From Anaerosalibacter sp. Marseille-P3206 (GTDB lineage: Bacteria > Bacillota > Clostridia > Tissierellales > Sporanaerobacteraceae), in the NCBI RefSeq assembly GCF_900155565.1, contig NZ_FUHM01000002.1, forward strand, positions 186,001-250,000: a stretch of DNA of 64,000 nucleotides. Reading direction: 5' to 3'. Every line of letters begins with the position of its first letter. Position 1 is the first letter of the stretch. This document shows positions 43,335 through 51,804 of the stretch, piece by piece. Under the pieces are notes generated by a model. It was not told where the DNA came from. It did no database searches and was given only the letters and a program-made list of their open reading frames with translations. A program made the position numbers and the translations under genes.

Positions 43335-44300
43335 TCAAATCCTCCATAAATGACCTGATTTTATTTTTCCCAAATATGCTACTCCAACAGCATTGTCTGT
43401 ACAATAATATTTATTAGGTAGATATGTATTAATATTTTTATTACTTAGACTATTAACAAGTTTTTCTCTGATATATGAATTAGAAGCTACTCCACCAATT
43501 AATAGGACATCTTTTAAATTGTATTTCATGCAAGCTGAAAGAATGATTTTTTCTAGAGACAAGTATATAGTATGAAATAGTGTTACAATTATATCTTTAT
43601 CATTATATTTTCCATTGTTTATCATATTGTTAAAAAAGTTTTCATGTCCAGAAAAATTCCCCCAAGTATCTACAATGCTAACAGGTAGCTTTCCATTTAT
43701 TATAGAACCACTTATTGATGCCAAATCCATTTTTGAACCACATGGAAATTGAAACCCTAGGCTAACTCCAATTCTATCAACGAGTTGCCCAATACTAATA
43801 TCCAATGTGCCACCAATTTTATTAATAATATAATTTTTATTCCTATTTTCTACAATTAATAACTCTGTAGTCCCTCCAGATAAGTGAAATGCTAAAAATT
43901 TTTCACTATGTTCTAACGGAGTATTCATTATACCAGCAGATATATGCCCCTCTTGATGGCTAAATTGTTTAAAAGGTAAGTGTAGTAATTTAGAGATAAT
44001 ATATGCCTGTCCTTTACCTACAGTAAAAACAGGCATATAAGATTCTTCAACATTTCTTGGTTTGCTACTAACAGAAACAACACTGATTTTATCTACCAAA
44101 CTTTTATCTTTAAATTCATCAAATATAATAGGTAAATTCAACATATGTTTAAAAACTGCATCTTGCTGTCTTAAACCTCTCTTGTTTTTTTCAACTTCTA
44201 GAACCATTCTTGAATCAAATATTATATTACTATTATCATCTACAACGGCAACAGAAGTTGTATAAGCGCTTGTATCTATCCCTAAATATAGCTTATTCAT
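43335..44300 (-). CDS. TsaD/Kae1-family paralogue between nusB and xseA
   Basis: About 321 residues of the ASKHA-fold TsaD/Kae1/Qri7 family. The metal-binding HxxxH is HQEGH in FSHQEGHISAG, ATP-binding LSGGTTELL and the C-terminal LLIGGVASNSYI are kept. It is shorter than TsaD (about 335-345) and its context (nusB-xseA) is that of the clostridial paralogue, not the tsaB/E/D unit, so t6A synthesis is doubtful. ATG 44300 preferred; the longer frame lies in nusB. Confidence 0.75.
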   Translation of the reverse strand: MNKLYLGIDTSAYTTSVAVVDDNSNIIFDSRMVLEVEKNKRGLRQQDAVFKHMLNLPIIFDEFKDKSLVDKISVVSVSSKPRNVEESYMPVFTVGKGQAYIISKLLHLPFKQFSHQEGHISAGIMNTPLEHSEKFLAFHLSGGTTELLIVENRNKNYIINKIGGTLDISIGQLVDRIGVSLGFQFPCGSKMDLASISGSIINGKLPVSIVDTWGNFSGHENFFNNMINNGKYNDKDIIVTLFHTIYLSLEKIILSACMKYNLKDVLLIGGVASNSYIREKLVNSLSNKNINTYLPNKYYCTDNAVGVAYLGKIKSGHLWRI

Positions 44301-44706
44301 TTTTATCCATCCCTGTTCGTACAAAGCTACCAAGTACTCCATTAATAAACTTTGATGATTCATCAGTGCTATATTTCTTGCAAATTTCTATAGCTTCATT
44401 AATTGAAACTTGAATGGGTATATCATCTCTAAACTTAAGTTCATATATTGCTATTCTTAAAACAGACAAATCTACTTTTGCTAACCTATGTAATTTCCAA
44501 CCTTTAATATTATTATCAATTATTTTATCAATAGTTTCTAAATTTTCTCTTATGATATTTACTGCATCAGTTATGTAATCTACTTCATCGTCAGCAAAAT
44601 CATTCTCATGTAGATATAATTCTATTACTCCATCAGAAAAGTCCTTATTAAGTTCCATTTGGAATAATAGTTTCATAGTTTCCTCTCTTGCTATCTTTCT
44701 ACCCAT
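44293..44706 (-). CDS. nusB: Transcription antitermination factor NusB
   Basis: About 137 residues, all-helical NusB fold: MGRKIAREETMKLLFQMEL at the start, LSVLRIAIYELKF and VSINEAIEICKKYSTDESSKFINGVLG towards the end. Binds boxA RNA with NusE in rRNA antitermination. Start at ATG 44706 because AAGGAGG precedes it; a longer frame runs 81 bases further upstream. Overlaps the TsaD-like start by 8 bp. Confidence 0.95.
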   Translation of the reverse strand: MGRKIAREETMKLLFQMELNKDFSDGVIELYLHENDFADDEVDYITDAVNIIRENLETIDKIIDNNIKGWKLHRLAKVDLSVLRIAIYELKFRDDIPIQVSINEAIEICKKYSTDESSKFINGVLGSFVRTGMDKNE

Positions 44707-44755
44707 ATTTTTCCTCCTTATATCTAATTCAATAATTTTTAAAAAAATAGGATTA

Positions 44756-44989
44756 TTACTCTTTGCTTGGAGGAAGTATTCTTTCAATTATCTCTTTTAT
44801 GTTCTCTTGATTATCTGATTTTTTACCAATATAATATCCTAGCCAAGTACAAAGGACAATAAATAGTGTTTTAAAAAAACCTATAGTAAGTACTAATATA
44901 GCAATAATGAATCCCAATAAAGTACCAATTGTTTTACCTTTATTTTTAATAAGGACTTGTAAAAATTCCATTAATTTTTCCTTAGCCAA
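44756..44989 (-). CDS. DUF2273 small membrane protein
   Basis: About 77 residues, two hydrophobic helices (KTIGTLLGFIIAILVLTIGFF and TLFIVLCTWLGYYIG, each shown only in part as conserved core). It belongs to the DUF2273 family found with AmaP and Asp23. GAGGTG lies 8-9 bases before a TTG at 44989, which I use as start; ATG 12 codons later is the alternative. Probably part of a membrane-anchored Asp23 envelope stress complex. Confidence 0.72.
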   Translation of the reverse strand: MAKEKLMEFLQVLIKNKGKTIGTLLGFIIAILVLTIGFFKTLFIVLCTWLGYYIGKKSDNQENIKEIIERILPPSKE

Positions 44990-45008
44990 TTTAAAACACC
45001 TCAACATT

Positions 45009-45557
45009 TCATTTTACAACTCTAGTTGATGCTGTTACGTTGCTAATTTCCACCTGCACTTCGCTTACTTCCACTCCTGTACATTTTTCCACATGTTCTT
45101 TTACTTTGTTTTGTAATTCTATAGTAGTTTCAGGAATATTTATTTCAGGAGAAACTTCCCCTTTCAATAAAATAGTTATTATACCTTCAACTATATTTAC
45201 TGTAGTTTTTATATTTTTAACACCTGAAAACTTTTCTACTACTGACTGAACTAAACCTTCTATTGTCAAAGAAGAAATTTTTAATTCACCATAATTAGTA
45301 TGTCTTACTAAGTATGTTTCTCTATGTTCTTTTTTTCTTCCTGAAATTGAATATATGAAAAACCTAATACTCACTAATAGAAAAGCAAGTCCTACAATAG
45401 TATAAGCATAATTACCTTTTATATGCCATAAATATCCTTGTACACTATCTAAAGACAAAAAATTAAATTGTTCGTATGGAAAAAGCATCAATACTATAGA
45501 AAATACAGCTAAACAAAGAGTGTAAATTAATAAAATCAATCTATCTATAATATTCAT
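45009..45557 (-). CDS. amaP: AmaP-like Asp23 membrane anchor protein
   Basis: 182 residues with two N-terminal transmembrane helices (about 5-25 and 55-75) and a cytosolic domain of DUF322/Asp23-like fold (ELKISSLTIEGLVQSVVEKFSG). In Staphylococcus AmaP tethers Asp23 to the membrane. Asp23, AmaP and DUF2273 genes follow one another, which supports the call. Confidence 0.85.
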   Translation of the reverse strand: MNIIDRLILLIYTLCLAVFSIVLMLFPYEQFNFLSLDSVQGYLWHIKGNYAYTIVGLAFLLVSIRFFIYSISGRKKEHRETYLVRHTNYGELKISSLTIEGLVQSVVEKFSGVKNIKTTVNIVEGIITILLKGEVSPEINIPETTIELQNKVKEHVEKCTGVEVSEVQVEISNVTASTRVVK

Positions 45558-45589
45558 AAACTCATCCTACCTCCTAAAAAGTAGTAAAT

Positions 45590-45614
45590 TTACCCTCTGA
45601 AATTTCAGAGGGTA
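45590..45614. terminator. Palindromic hairpin after asp23
   Basis: Perfect palindrome TTACCCTCTGAAATTTCAGAGGGTAA centred at 45602 (core ACCCTCTGAAA/TTTCAGAGGGT) between asp23 and amaP. The U-tract on the minus strand is weak, so it may only lower amaP expression. Confidence 0.5.
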
Positions 45615-45619
45615 ATGAT

Positions 45620-46009
45620 TTATTTTACTCTTGGTTCCTCTTCTATCTTAGGCTCTTTAGGTATATTAACACCCTGTACATTAACATTTACTTCTACAAC
45701 ATCTAACCCTGTCATCGTTTCAACAGTATTTTTTACATTTTCTTGTATTGAGTTAGCCACTGATGATATCTTTGAACCATATTCTACTATTACAAATATA
45801 TCTATAGCACATTCTTTTTCTCCTACCTCTACTTTTACACCTTTAGATAGGTTTTTCATTCCAAGCATTTCGGTGATTCCACCAGTGATTCCACCACTCA
45901 TGCCAGCAACACCTTCAACTTCAGTAGCAGCTAAGCCTGCAATAATAGCAACTACTTCATTTGCTATTTTAACACTTCCATGTTCCATATTGTTGTTAGT
46001 ATCCGTCAT
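45620..46009 (-). CDS. Asp23/Gls24 family envelope stress response protein
   Basis: 129 residues of the alkaline shock protein 23 family, with KIANEVVAIIAGLAATEVEGVAGM as signature (core VVAIIAGLAATEVEGV) and an acidic tail. In S. aureus the protein is abundant, membrane-tethered through AmaP and linked to cell envelope homeostasis. Sits between spoIIIAH and amaP. GGAGGTG before the ATG. Confidence 0.92.
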   Translation of the reverse strand: MTDTNNNMEHGSVKIANEVVAIIAGLAATEVEGVAGMSGGITGGITEMLGMKNLSKGVKVEVGEKECAIDIFVIVEYGSKISSVANSIQENVKNTVETMTGLDVVEVNVNVQGVNIPKEPKIEEEPRVK

Positions 46010-46081
46010 GTTTAGACACCTCCATATATATATAATCTATATGCTTATTATATCAGAAGTGTTTTCTATTTACAAACATTT

Positions 46082-46738
46082 CTAAAGCTTTTTCATTATT
46101 TTAATCTGAGATGTTTCAAAATTTGTCTCGTTTTTTACTACATCTAATATCTTTATTACATCTTGTTCAGTTAACTCATCTACAGACACAACTACTTTGA
46201 CTTCATCTTCTTTTAAAAATACTAGTGCATCATCAAATCCTTTAGCTTTGATAAGCCCCTCCATATACAACTCACTTTCTGCCAGTTCTCCGATTCGCAT
46301 TATTTCATTTTGAGCCTTATCTATCATCTCGCTACTACTTTTCTCATTTGTTATTATTTCTTTTAACCTTTCCACTAAATTTCCCCTCATTTTATCCCTA
46401 GACAATCTATACTCAACAAAATAGTTAGCACTTTGAAGATTAGTCTCTTTGCTTATAGCCTCTTCAATATTTTCATTTATTTCTTCTGTTAATTGAGAAA
46501 CATCTTTATTTATTTCCCCTTCAACTATCTCTAGCTCATCTTTATTTTCTGATACGGTTTCTATAGTAGATTTATTTGTATTGTCAATTGCTTTTTCCAT
46601 TTCCATTTCCTCATGTTTTTGGTAGTCACTTGAAATTCTAGACATAGACTTTTGAGTTAGTTGATGATTAATATACCCAGTTAGCACTAAAAGTACAATC
46701 AAAATAGTTATAATAGCAGGTCTCTTTACATTAAACAT
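46082..46738 (-). CDS. spoIIIAH: Stage III sporulation protein AH
   Basis: 218 residues: N-terminal membrane helix (about 8-26), variable acidic linker, C-terminal YscJ-like domain (about 110-215). SpoIIIAH sits in the mother cell membrane and binds forespore SpoIIQ, forming the channel between cells. Its C-terminal ring domain is conserved here, ending SQIKIMKKL. Last gene of the spoIIIA operon. Confidence 0.92.
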   Translation of the reverse strand: MFNVKRPAIITILIVLLVLTGYINHQLTQKSMSRISSDYQKHEEMEMEKAIDNTNKSTIETVSENKDELEIVEGEINKDVSQLTEEINENIEEAISKETNLQSANYFVEYRLSRDKMRGNLVERLKEIITNEKSSSEMIDKAQNEIMRIGELAESELYMEGLIKAKGFDDALVFLKEDEVKVVVSVDELTEQDVIKILDVVKNETNFETSQIKIMKKL

Positions 46739-46750
46739 TAATATACCCCC

Positions 46751-47335
46751 TTATTTACTAGAATATACTTCAACCCTATTCCCAGATACACCCAAAACAG
46801 TTTTTACAGCTTGATATAGTTTTTCTTTTACTTCCATGTCAAAAGCTCCTTCTGCTACTACAATCACACCTTTTACATTAGGTTCTATTTCCTTTAAAAC
46901 TATTAATGAACCATCACTTCCTTTTGTAGCTATCTCTACATTTGAATCTTCTCTATTTATATCTCTAACACCCCCTTGAGAATCTTTTTCACTTGTTTTT
47001 TCATTGCTTTGATTAGAATTAGTTGCAGGAACTTTTTCACTTGTTTCTTCTAATGTTATCATTACCTTTACTTTTCCCGCTCCTTTAATTTCACTTAATA
47101 TATTCTCCAATCTTCTTTCCAGTAATTGCCCATAATCTTCTGTAAAATTGATGGTACTGGATTTTTCATTTTTATTTTCCCTTTTATTTGTTTCTTTTTC
47201 TGATACATTATCATTAAAAATACTGGTAGCAATCAAAATTATTATGCCTACTATAAATATAATGAGAAGATTGTTAATATATTTTTTGTCTGTTATCTTT
47301 TTTGATAACTCTTTTAATTTCTCCTTAAAATTCAT
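46751..47335 (-). CDS. spoIIIAG: Stage III sporulation protein AG
   Basis: About 194 residues: N-terminal helix (about 20-42), Asn/Ser/Lys-rich linker, then a ring-building domain with RLENILSEIKGAGKVKVMITLEE and GVIVVAEGAF. Forms a large ring in the feeding-tube complex. Start taken as ATG 47335, two bases after the AF stop, after GGAAGGTG. Confidence 0.92.
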   Translation of the reverse strand: MNFKEKLKELSKKITDKKYINNLLIIFIVGIIILIATSIFNDNVSEKETNKRENKNEKSSTINFTEDYGQLLERRLENILSEIKGAGKVKVMITLEETSEKVPATNSNQSNEKTSEKDSQGGVRDINREDSNVEIATKGSDGSLIVLKEIEPNVKGVIVVAEGAFDMEVKEKLYQAVKTVLGVSGNRVEVYSSK

Positions 47336-47336
47336 A

Positions 47337-47969
47337 TTATTCACCTTCCGTTTCTCTATTTAATGAAATCAAAATATTATCTTCTGATAAACTATATTTC
47401 TCGCTTATGATCTTTTTTATTTCACTACTTTTTTCAAATTCATCCTCTTTTATAGATTTACTTTTACCACATTTGACATTTACAACTTCAACATCCTCAA
47501 TATTTACTACTTGATTATCTTTATTTGAAGATATATTTTTTTTATCTATTTCTAACTGTACCTTTTCCACTGTTCCAAAATCTTCACTTTCTATATCATC
47601 TTTTATTTCTACATAAGTTCTTAAAACCATAAAATCGGTTTTTTCTTCCACCAAGTTTTTTACATCTTCCTGAAGTTTCATTACATAGGCATTTTTCATT
47701 TGCTCTTGTTGTAGATTTAACATTTCTTTGTCAACCTGATACTCACCTACCATTTTTTCTGAAGAAGTAAAAATATTTCTTTCTATATCTATATCTTTAA
47801 ATATAAATTTTATGAATGGATTTATTATTACTATTATTATTAATAATCCAATAATCATATCTATATATTTTTTCATCTGACCATTGGGTAGAACTATTTC
47901 TAGAAGTGATACAAATATAAATGTAGACACTATTTGAATGAGCCATTCTTTCAAGAAACTATTTACCAT
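47337..47969 (-). CDS. spoIIIAF: Stage III sporulation protein AF
   Basis: 210 residues with two N-terminal transmembrane helices (about 12-30 and 35-57, LEIVLPNGQMKKYIDMIIG between) and a cytosolic or intermembrane ring-building domain. Family membership is clear from LPNGQMKKYIDMI. Belongs to the spoIIIA operon under sigma-E control. Confidence 0.92.
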   Translation of the reverse strand: MVNSFLKEWLIQIVSTFIFVSLLEIVLPNGQMKKYIDMIIGLLIIIVIINPFIKFIFKDIDIERNIFTSSEKMVGEYQVDKEMLNLQQEQMKNAYVMKLQEDVKNLVEEKTDFMVLRTYVEIKDDIESEDFGTVEKVQLEIDKKNISSNKDNQVVNIEDVEVVNVKCGKSKSIKEDEFEKSSEIKKIISEKYSLSEDNILISLNRETEGE

Positions 47970-47983
47970 AATATACCATTCAC

Positions 47984-49159
47984 CTACCTTAACATCATAG
48001 TTACATTACCAGCTTGCACAATGATTGTAATTGTAATAAACAATAACATAGACACAGATAACAAACTTGCAAGAACAAGCAATAGTGATTTATTTACTTC
48101 TTCTAAACTTTCACAAACTCTTAAACTAGAAATTGGCTGAGTTACTGCTATTATCAATTTATACATAAATATTAATGCTACTATTTTGATAATTGGAGCA
48201 ATACATATAAACAATAATGCAAATAAACCTAATCCACCAACTGCATTTTTAAGTATAAGAGAACATCCGACAACCGTATCCATAGCATCTGATAAAAACT
48301 TACCTACAATAGGTATAAATCTATCTACTGCAAATTTAGCTGTTCTTGCTGTAACTCCATCAACTGTAGAAACTACACCATATATTGACATGATTCCAAT
48401 AAATATTGTAAGGAACCCCCCTAGTAATGTAACTATTACTTGTCTTATAAGTCCTGCTAGCTTTGAAAACTGAATTCTTTCAGATACTCTACTGATAATT
48501 CCAATGATAAAAGAAAAGAAAATCATAGGAAGTATCAAATCTTTGATTAAAATACCTATAATATTTACCGAACCTAAAACCATAGGGTGGAAAAATGTAC
48601 TGGAATTAAGTCCACCAACTGCAACCAAAAGTGTTAGCAATGTAGGTAAAATTAACTCCATAAATTTCACCATACTGTCTATTGTGTATTTACTTAATTC
48701 CATAACTGTATTAAAACTTTTAATAACTAATGTAATAATAAGTAAATATGAAATATAGTATGCAAGCTGGCTTACTGTAGTACTCTCAAAGGAAGTCTGG
48801 ATATTAGTTAAAATTGCACAAATAATTGTTATAGAAAAAATTTGTATTAGTATTGGAACATTTTCATAGACTTCTCTTAAAAAAATTTTCCCTATACCCT
48901 TAAATATTGCTTTACTATCGATAATATTTTCTCCCCTTAATGAAGCAAGTATATATTCTTTTATACTAAACTTTGGAAAGTTTTTTTCTGTTGTATCAAT
49001 ATTGAGTATAGCATTCTCAATTTCATCTATATTCAACATATCATACTGTTCTATTATAAAATCATAGTTATCCCTATCTTCAGTTGAACTATCTCCATAA
49101 ACTTCAACTGGTAAAACAAATAATAAAATTATAATAATAAGTCCAATTTTTTCTTTCAT
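47984..49159 (-). CDS. spoIIIAE: Stage III sporulation protein AE
   Basis: About 391 residues: signal peptide or N-terminal helix, then seven or more membrane segments, with SLRGENIIDSKAIFKGIGK and the conserved RFIPIVGKFLSDAMDTVVGCS. Largest membrane protein of the complex. Start at ATG 49159 chosen by AGGGTGG. Confidence 0.93.
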   Translation of the reverse strand: MKEKIGLIIIILLFVLPVEVYGDSSTEDRDNYDFIIEQYDMLNIDEIENAILNIDTTEKNFPKFSIKEYILASLRGENIIDSKAIFKGIGKIFLREVYENVPILIQIFSITIICAILTNIQTSFESTTVSQLAYYISYLLIITLVIKSFNTVMELSKYTIDSMVKFMELILPTLLTLLVAVGGLNSSTFFHPMVLGSVNIIGILIKDLILPMIFFSFIIGIISRVSERIQFSKLAGLIRQVIVTLLGGFLTIFIGIMSIYGVVSTVDGVTARTAKFAVDRFIPIVGKFLSDAMDTVVGCSLILKNAVGGLGLFALLFICIAPIIKIVALIFMYKLIIAVTQPISSLRVCESLEEVNKSLLLVLASLLSVSMLLFITITIIVQAGNVTMMLR

Positions 49160-49172
49160 AATTATATCCACC

Positions 49173-49559
49173 CTAAGGTATAATATTTAAAATCAAATCC
49201 ATAAGAGATACTAAAATAGGTATCGCTAAAACCATTATTGTAACCTTACCTCCTAATTCAATTTTAGAAGCAATAGACTCTTCTCCTGCATCCCTTGATA
49301 TTTGCGATCCAAATTCAACTAAGTATGCAATACCTATTATTTTTAAAATAATAGTATAATAAATAAAATCAACATTGGCTTTTTTAGCTATATCAGTAAT
49401 AACATCTACAACAAGTACTAATTTATCAATGATTATATAAAAAATAACTATACTAGTAGCAATACTAACCAATATGGCAAATTCAGGCTTGTTCTCTTTT
49501 AAAAGAAGAATGATCACTGTAGCCACTATTCCTATACCAATTATCTTAATTACTTCCAC
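49173..49559 (-). CDS. spoIIIAD: Stage III sporulation protein AD
   Basis: 128-residue membrane protein with four helices; conserved ENKPEFAILVSIATS and VEFGSQISRDAGEESIASKIELGGK, the latter typical of the AC/AD family with an extra pair of helices. GTG start. Between AC and AE. Confidence 0.9.
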   Translation of the reverse strand: MEVIKIIGIGIVATVIILLLKENKPEFAILVSIATSIVIFYIIIDKLVLVVDVITDIAKKANVDFIYYTIILKIIGIAYLVEFGSQISRDAGEESIASKIELGGKVTIMVLAIPILVSLMDLILNIIP

Positions 49560-49582
49560 TGTATCACTTCCAATCTACTGTA

Positions 49583-49780
49583 TTAATAAAGCCGGAACAA
49601 TGTTTTTATAGTTTCAAATAATTCGCTTATATACTTTAAAACCACACCTAAAACTATTACAACCCCAAATAGAGTTGCAATAAAACCAAACTCTTCTTTA
49701 CCTGACTTAGCCAATACTGTATGAAGTACTGCTGTCAATATTCCAATGCTTGCAATTTTAAATAATAAGTCTATATTCAT
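49583..49780 (-). CDS. spoIIIAC: Stage III sporulation protein AC
   Basis: 65-residue protein with two membrane helices (IGILTAVLHTVLAKSGKEEFG and ATLFGVVIVLGVVLKYISEL, cores only). Length and sequence fit SpoIIIAC. Related to AD by duplication. Confidence 0.92.
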   Translation of the reverse strand: MNIDLLFKIASIGILTAVLHTVLAKSGKEEFGFIATLFGVVIVLGVVLKYISELFETIKTLFRLY

Positions 49781-49793
49781 TTTTACCTCTCCC

Positions 49794-50318
49794 TTACAAT
49801 AAGATAATGACTATAGCTAAACCTGATAATATCCCTAAACTTTTATACAGCTTTTCATTTTTCTCCTTTGATAATTGAGCCTCAACTTCTAAAGTCTTTA
49901 TTTGTGTAAGAATTAGTTTGAAGTTTTTTTCTTGATCAAATCTATCAGAAGTGCCAATAGTCCTACCAAGCGTTAAAAATAATTCTATATCCTCATCTTT
50001 GAAACATAGTTCATCCCTCGATATATTGACTACAGACTCAAAACATTCATAAACAGTTCCTGATTTATTAACTACAAGTTCATCTGCTATCCTTTCAAAA
50101 ACATATGAAACCTTTTGATTTCCTTTTCTATATACGTTCATTAAAGCTTCTGGCAAGGGATTGGCAGCATATATAATTTCTGTTTCTAATAATTTAATAC
50201 AGTTTTCTAATAAAACTAGATTATTAACTCTATCCCTATAACGTATGCCATACATGTAACCCATTAAACTAGAAGATAATATGATTAACAAACTACCAAA
50301 TATTTTTAAAGTTGTCAT
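49794..50318 (-). CDS. spoIIIAB: Stage III sporulation protein AB
   Basis: About 174 residues with N- and C-terminal helices; segment LLENCIKLLETEIIYAANPLPEAL identifies it (core LETEIIYAANPLPEA), resembling type II secretion F proteins. Start at ATG 50318 after AGAGGG; longer frame overlaps AA. Immediately follows AA. Confidence 0.92.
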   Translation of the reverse strand: MTTLKIFGSLLIILSSSLMGYMYGIRYRDRVNNLVLLENCIKLLETEIIYAANPLPEALMNVYRKGNQKVSYVFERIADELVVNKSGTVYECFESVVNISRDELCFKDEDIELFLTLGRTIGTSDRFDQEKNFKLILTQIKTLEVEAQLSKEKNEKLYKSLGILSGLAIVIILL

Positions 50319-50331
50319 GTTTAACCCTCTT

Positions 50332-51309
50332 TCAATGGAAAATAGACCTAAAAGTATAACCATCTAAAATATCTCTTATAGTACCAACACCTTTTGAATT
50401 ATCTAAAATAATAATTCTTCTAAAAATTTTTTCTTTAATTATTTGATCTAAATTTTTCTTTGTAAATACATCTTCCAAATCATCACCATGAACTGTTGAA
50501 ATAAGTTTTACTCCAGTTTTTAAAGCTTCATGTATAGATACAATATCCTCTACACTACCTAGCTCATCAGTAGCAATAACATCAGGTGACATAGCACGTA
50601 TTAAAATAATGATTCCATCACTTTTAAGACATCCGTCTAATATATCTGTTCTTAAGCCCACATTGTTTTGAGGAATACCATTATAAACCCCAGCTATCTC
50701 AGAACGTTCATCTACTAAACCTACTTTTAATCCATTAAAACCATACCTAGGCATACCATCACTAATATTTCTAACTATATCCCTTAAAAGTGTTGTCTTT
50801 CCGCATTGAGGAGGTGAGATTATTAAAGTGTTATAAATTGTGTTAGGCTGTTTTAAAATGTATTTCATAATATTATTAGAAACACCAGTTATCTCATGAG
50901 CAATTCTTAGATTTAATGAAGATATATTTTTAATAGTTTCTATGCCATTAGGACCATAAACAACCTTACCAGCTAATCCTACTCGATGTCCTCCTTTTAA
51001 TGTTATAAATCCACTTTTAATTTCTTCTTCAAAAGCATATACAGAGTAATTGCTAATAATTTGAAATGTCTTTTGTAGCTGTTCTTTTGTTATATATACA
51101 GATTCCTTATAATCCTTTATGAATTGCCCTGTTTCTGATACAAAATAATCAAATCCATTACAACAAATTATAATTGGCATATTATTTTTTAGTCTTATTT
51201 CCTCTATCGCATCTTTTTTTTTGTCTGAAATTTTATATAATATATTACTTATATCTGGAACCAAATATTCTAACAATTTATCAAATACCATTGAATTACA
51301 TTTTTCCAT
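50332..51309 (-). CDS. spoIIIAA: Stage III sporulation protein AA (ATPase)
   Basis: 325-residue secretion ATPase-like protein. Walker A is ISPPQCGKTTLL near residue 163, Walker B region IIAVDE-like VIATDELGS; VDERSEIAG is the family motif. Drives or gates the SpoIIIA-SpoIIQ channel. First gene of the operon behind a sigma-E-like promoter. Confidence 0.95.
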   Translation of the reverse strand: MEKCNSMVFDKLLEYLVPDISNILYKISDKKKDAIEEIRLKNNMPIIICCNGFDYFVSETGQFIKDYKESVYITKEQLQKTFQIISNYSVYAFEEEIKSGFITLKGGHRVGLAGKVVYGPNGIETIKNISSLNLRIAHEITGVSNNIMKYILKQPNTIYNTLIISPPQCGKTTLLRDIVRNISDGMPRYGFNGLKVGLVDERSEIAGVYNGIPQNNVGLRTDILDGCLKSDGIIILIRAMSPDVIATDELGSVEDIVSIHEALKTGVKLISTVHGDDLEDVFTKKNLDQIIKEKIFRRIIILDNSKGVGTIRDILDGYTFRSIFH

Positions 51310-51330
51310 AACCTGTCCCTCCTTTTATAT

Positions 51331-51359
51331 ATAAGTATGTCCACATAAAAATTATATGC
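51331..51359 (-). promoter_or_regulatory. Candidate sigma-E promoter of the spoIIIA operon
   Basis: Minus-strand GCATATA (51359-51353), about 13-14 bp, CATACTTA (51339-51332), close to the sigma-E consensus KMATATT and CATACANT. It is 22 bases upstream of the spoIIIAA ATG, and the operon is a known sigma-E target in Bacillus. Confidence 0.6.
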
Positions 51360-51370
51360 TTATTTTTTCA

Positions 51371-51408
51371 AAAAAAATAAAACCTGAAACATCACTGTTT
51401 CAGGTTTT
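51371..51408 (-). terminator. Intrinsic terminator upstream of spoIIIA
   Basis: 12-bp stem AAAACCTGAAAC/GTTTCAGGTTTT (51379-51390 with 51397-51408) followed by Us on the minus strand. It closes the upstream transcription unit so spoIIIA depends on its own promoter. Confidence 0.8.
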
Positions 51409-51423
51409 ATAATCAATTCAATT

Positions 51424-51771
51424 TTATTCTTCATCACCAATAAAATCATCTGAACCACAATTGCATTCAGGACATTCAATATCCATTGAATCATAATCTT
51501 CATCAAAAAAATCATCTTCATATAGATAATCATCTTCATCATCTAAAAATCCAAAAACTTCTTCTTCAACATCAGCTAAATCCTCATCCATGAAGTCAAC
51601 ATATTCATCTACATCGTCAATTTTTTCATTTAAATCATCAATTGCATCAGCAAAGTCTTCCAATGCATCAATCATGTATAGAAGTAATTTGCCTTCCTTT
51701 GATGATTCATCAATTTCTAAACCTTCAGCTAATCCTTGTAGATATGAAACTTTTTGGTATAAATAATCCAT
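51424..51771 (-). CDS. Small acidic CD1247-like protein with CxxCxC motif
   Basis: 115 residues. The N-terminal part (YLYQKVSYLQGLAEGLEI, helical) matches the CD1247 N-terminal domain, and the rest is strongly acidic (Asp/Glu runs). The tail has CPECNCGSDD, a possible zinc or Fe-S ligand group. Function unknown. It lies between efp and spoIIIAA and ends with a terminator. Confidence 0.75.
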   Translation of the reverse strand: MDYLYQKVSYLQGLAEGLEIDESSKEGKLLLYMIDALEDFADAIDDLNEKIDDVDEYVDFMDEDLADVEEEVFGFLDDEDDYLYEDDFFDEDYDSMDIECPECNCGSDDFIGDEE

Positions 51772-51804
51772 ATTATCCCTCCTAATATTTTATTTAATTA
51801 TTCC

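Noticed and set aside
45615-46085. 156-codon plus-strand frame opposite asp23
   Set aside because: Ser/Thr/Val-rich antisense shadow of a well-identified gene with no ribosome binding site.
51360-51542. Met/Ile-rich 60-codon frame overlapping the acidic protein gene
   Set aside because: A frame-shifted shadow of the GAT/GAA-rich gene; composition follows from the repeats of acidic codons.
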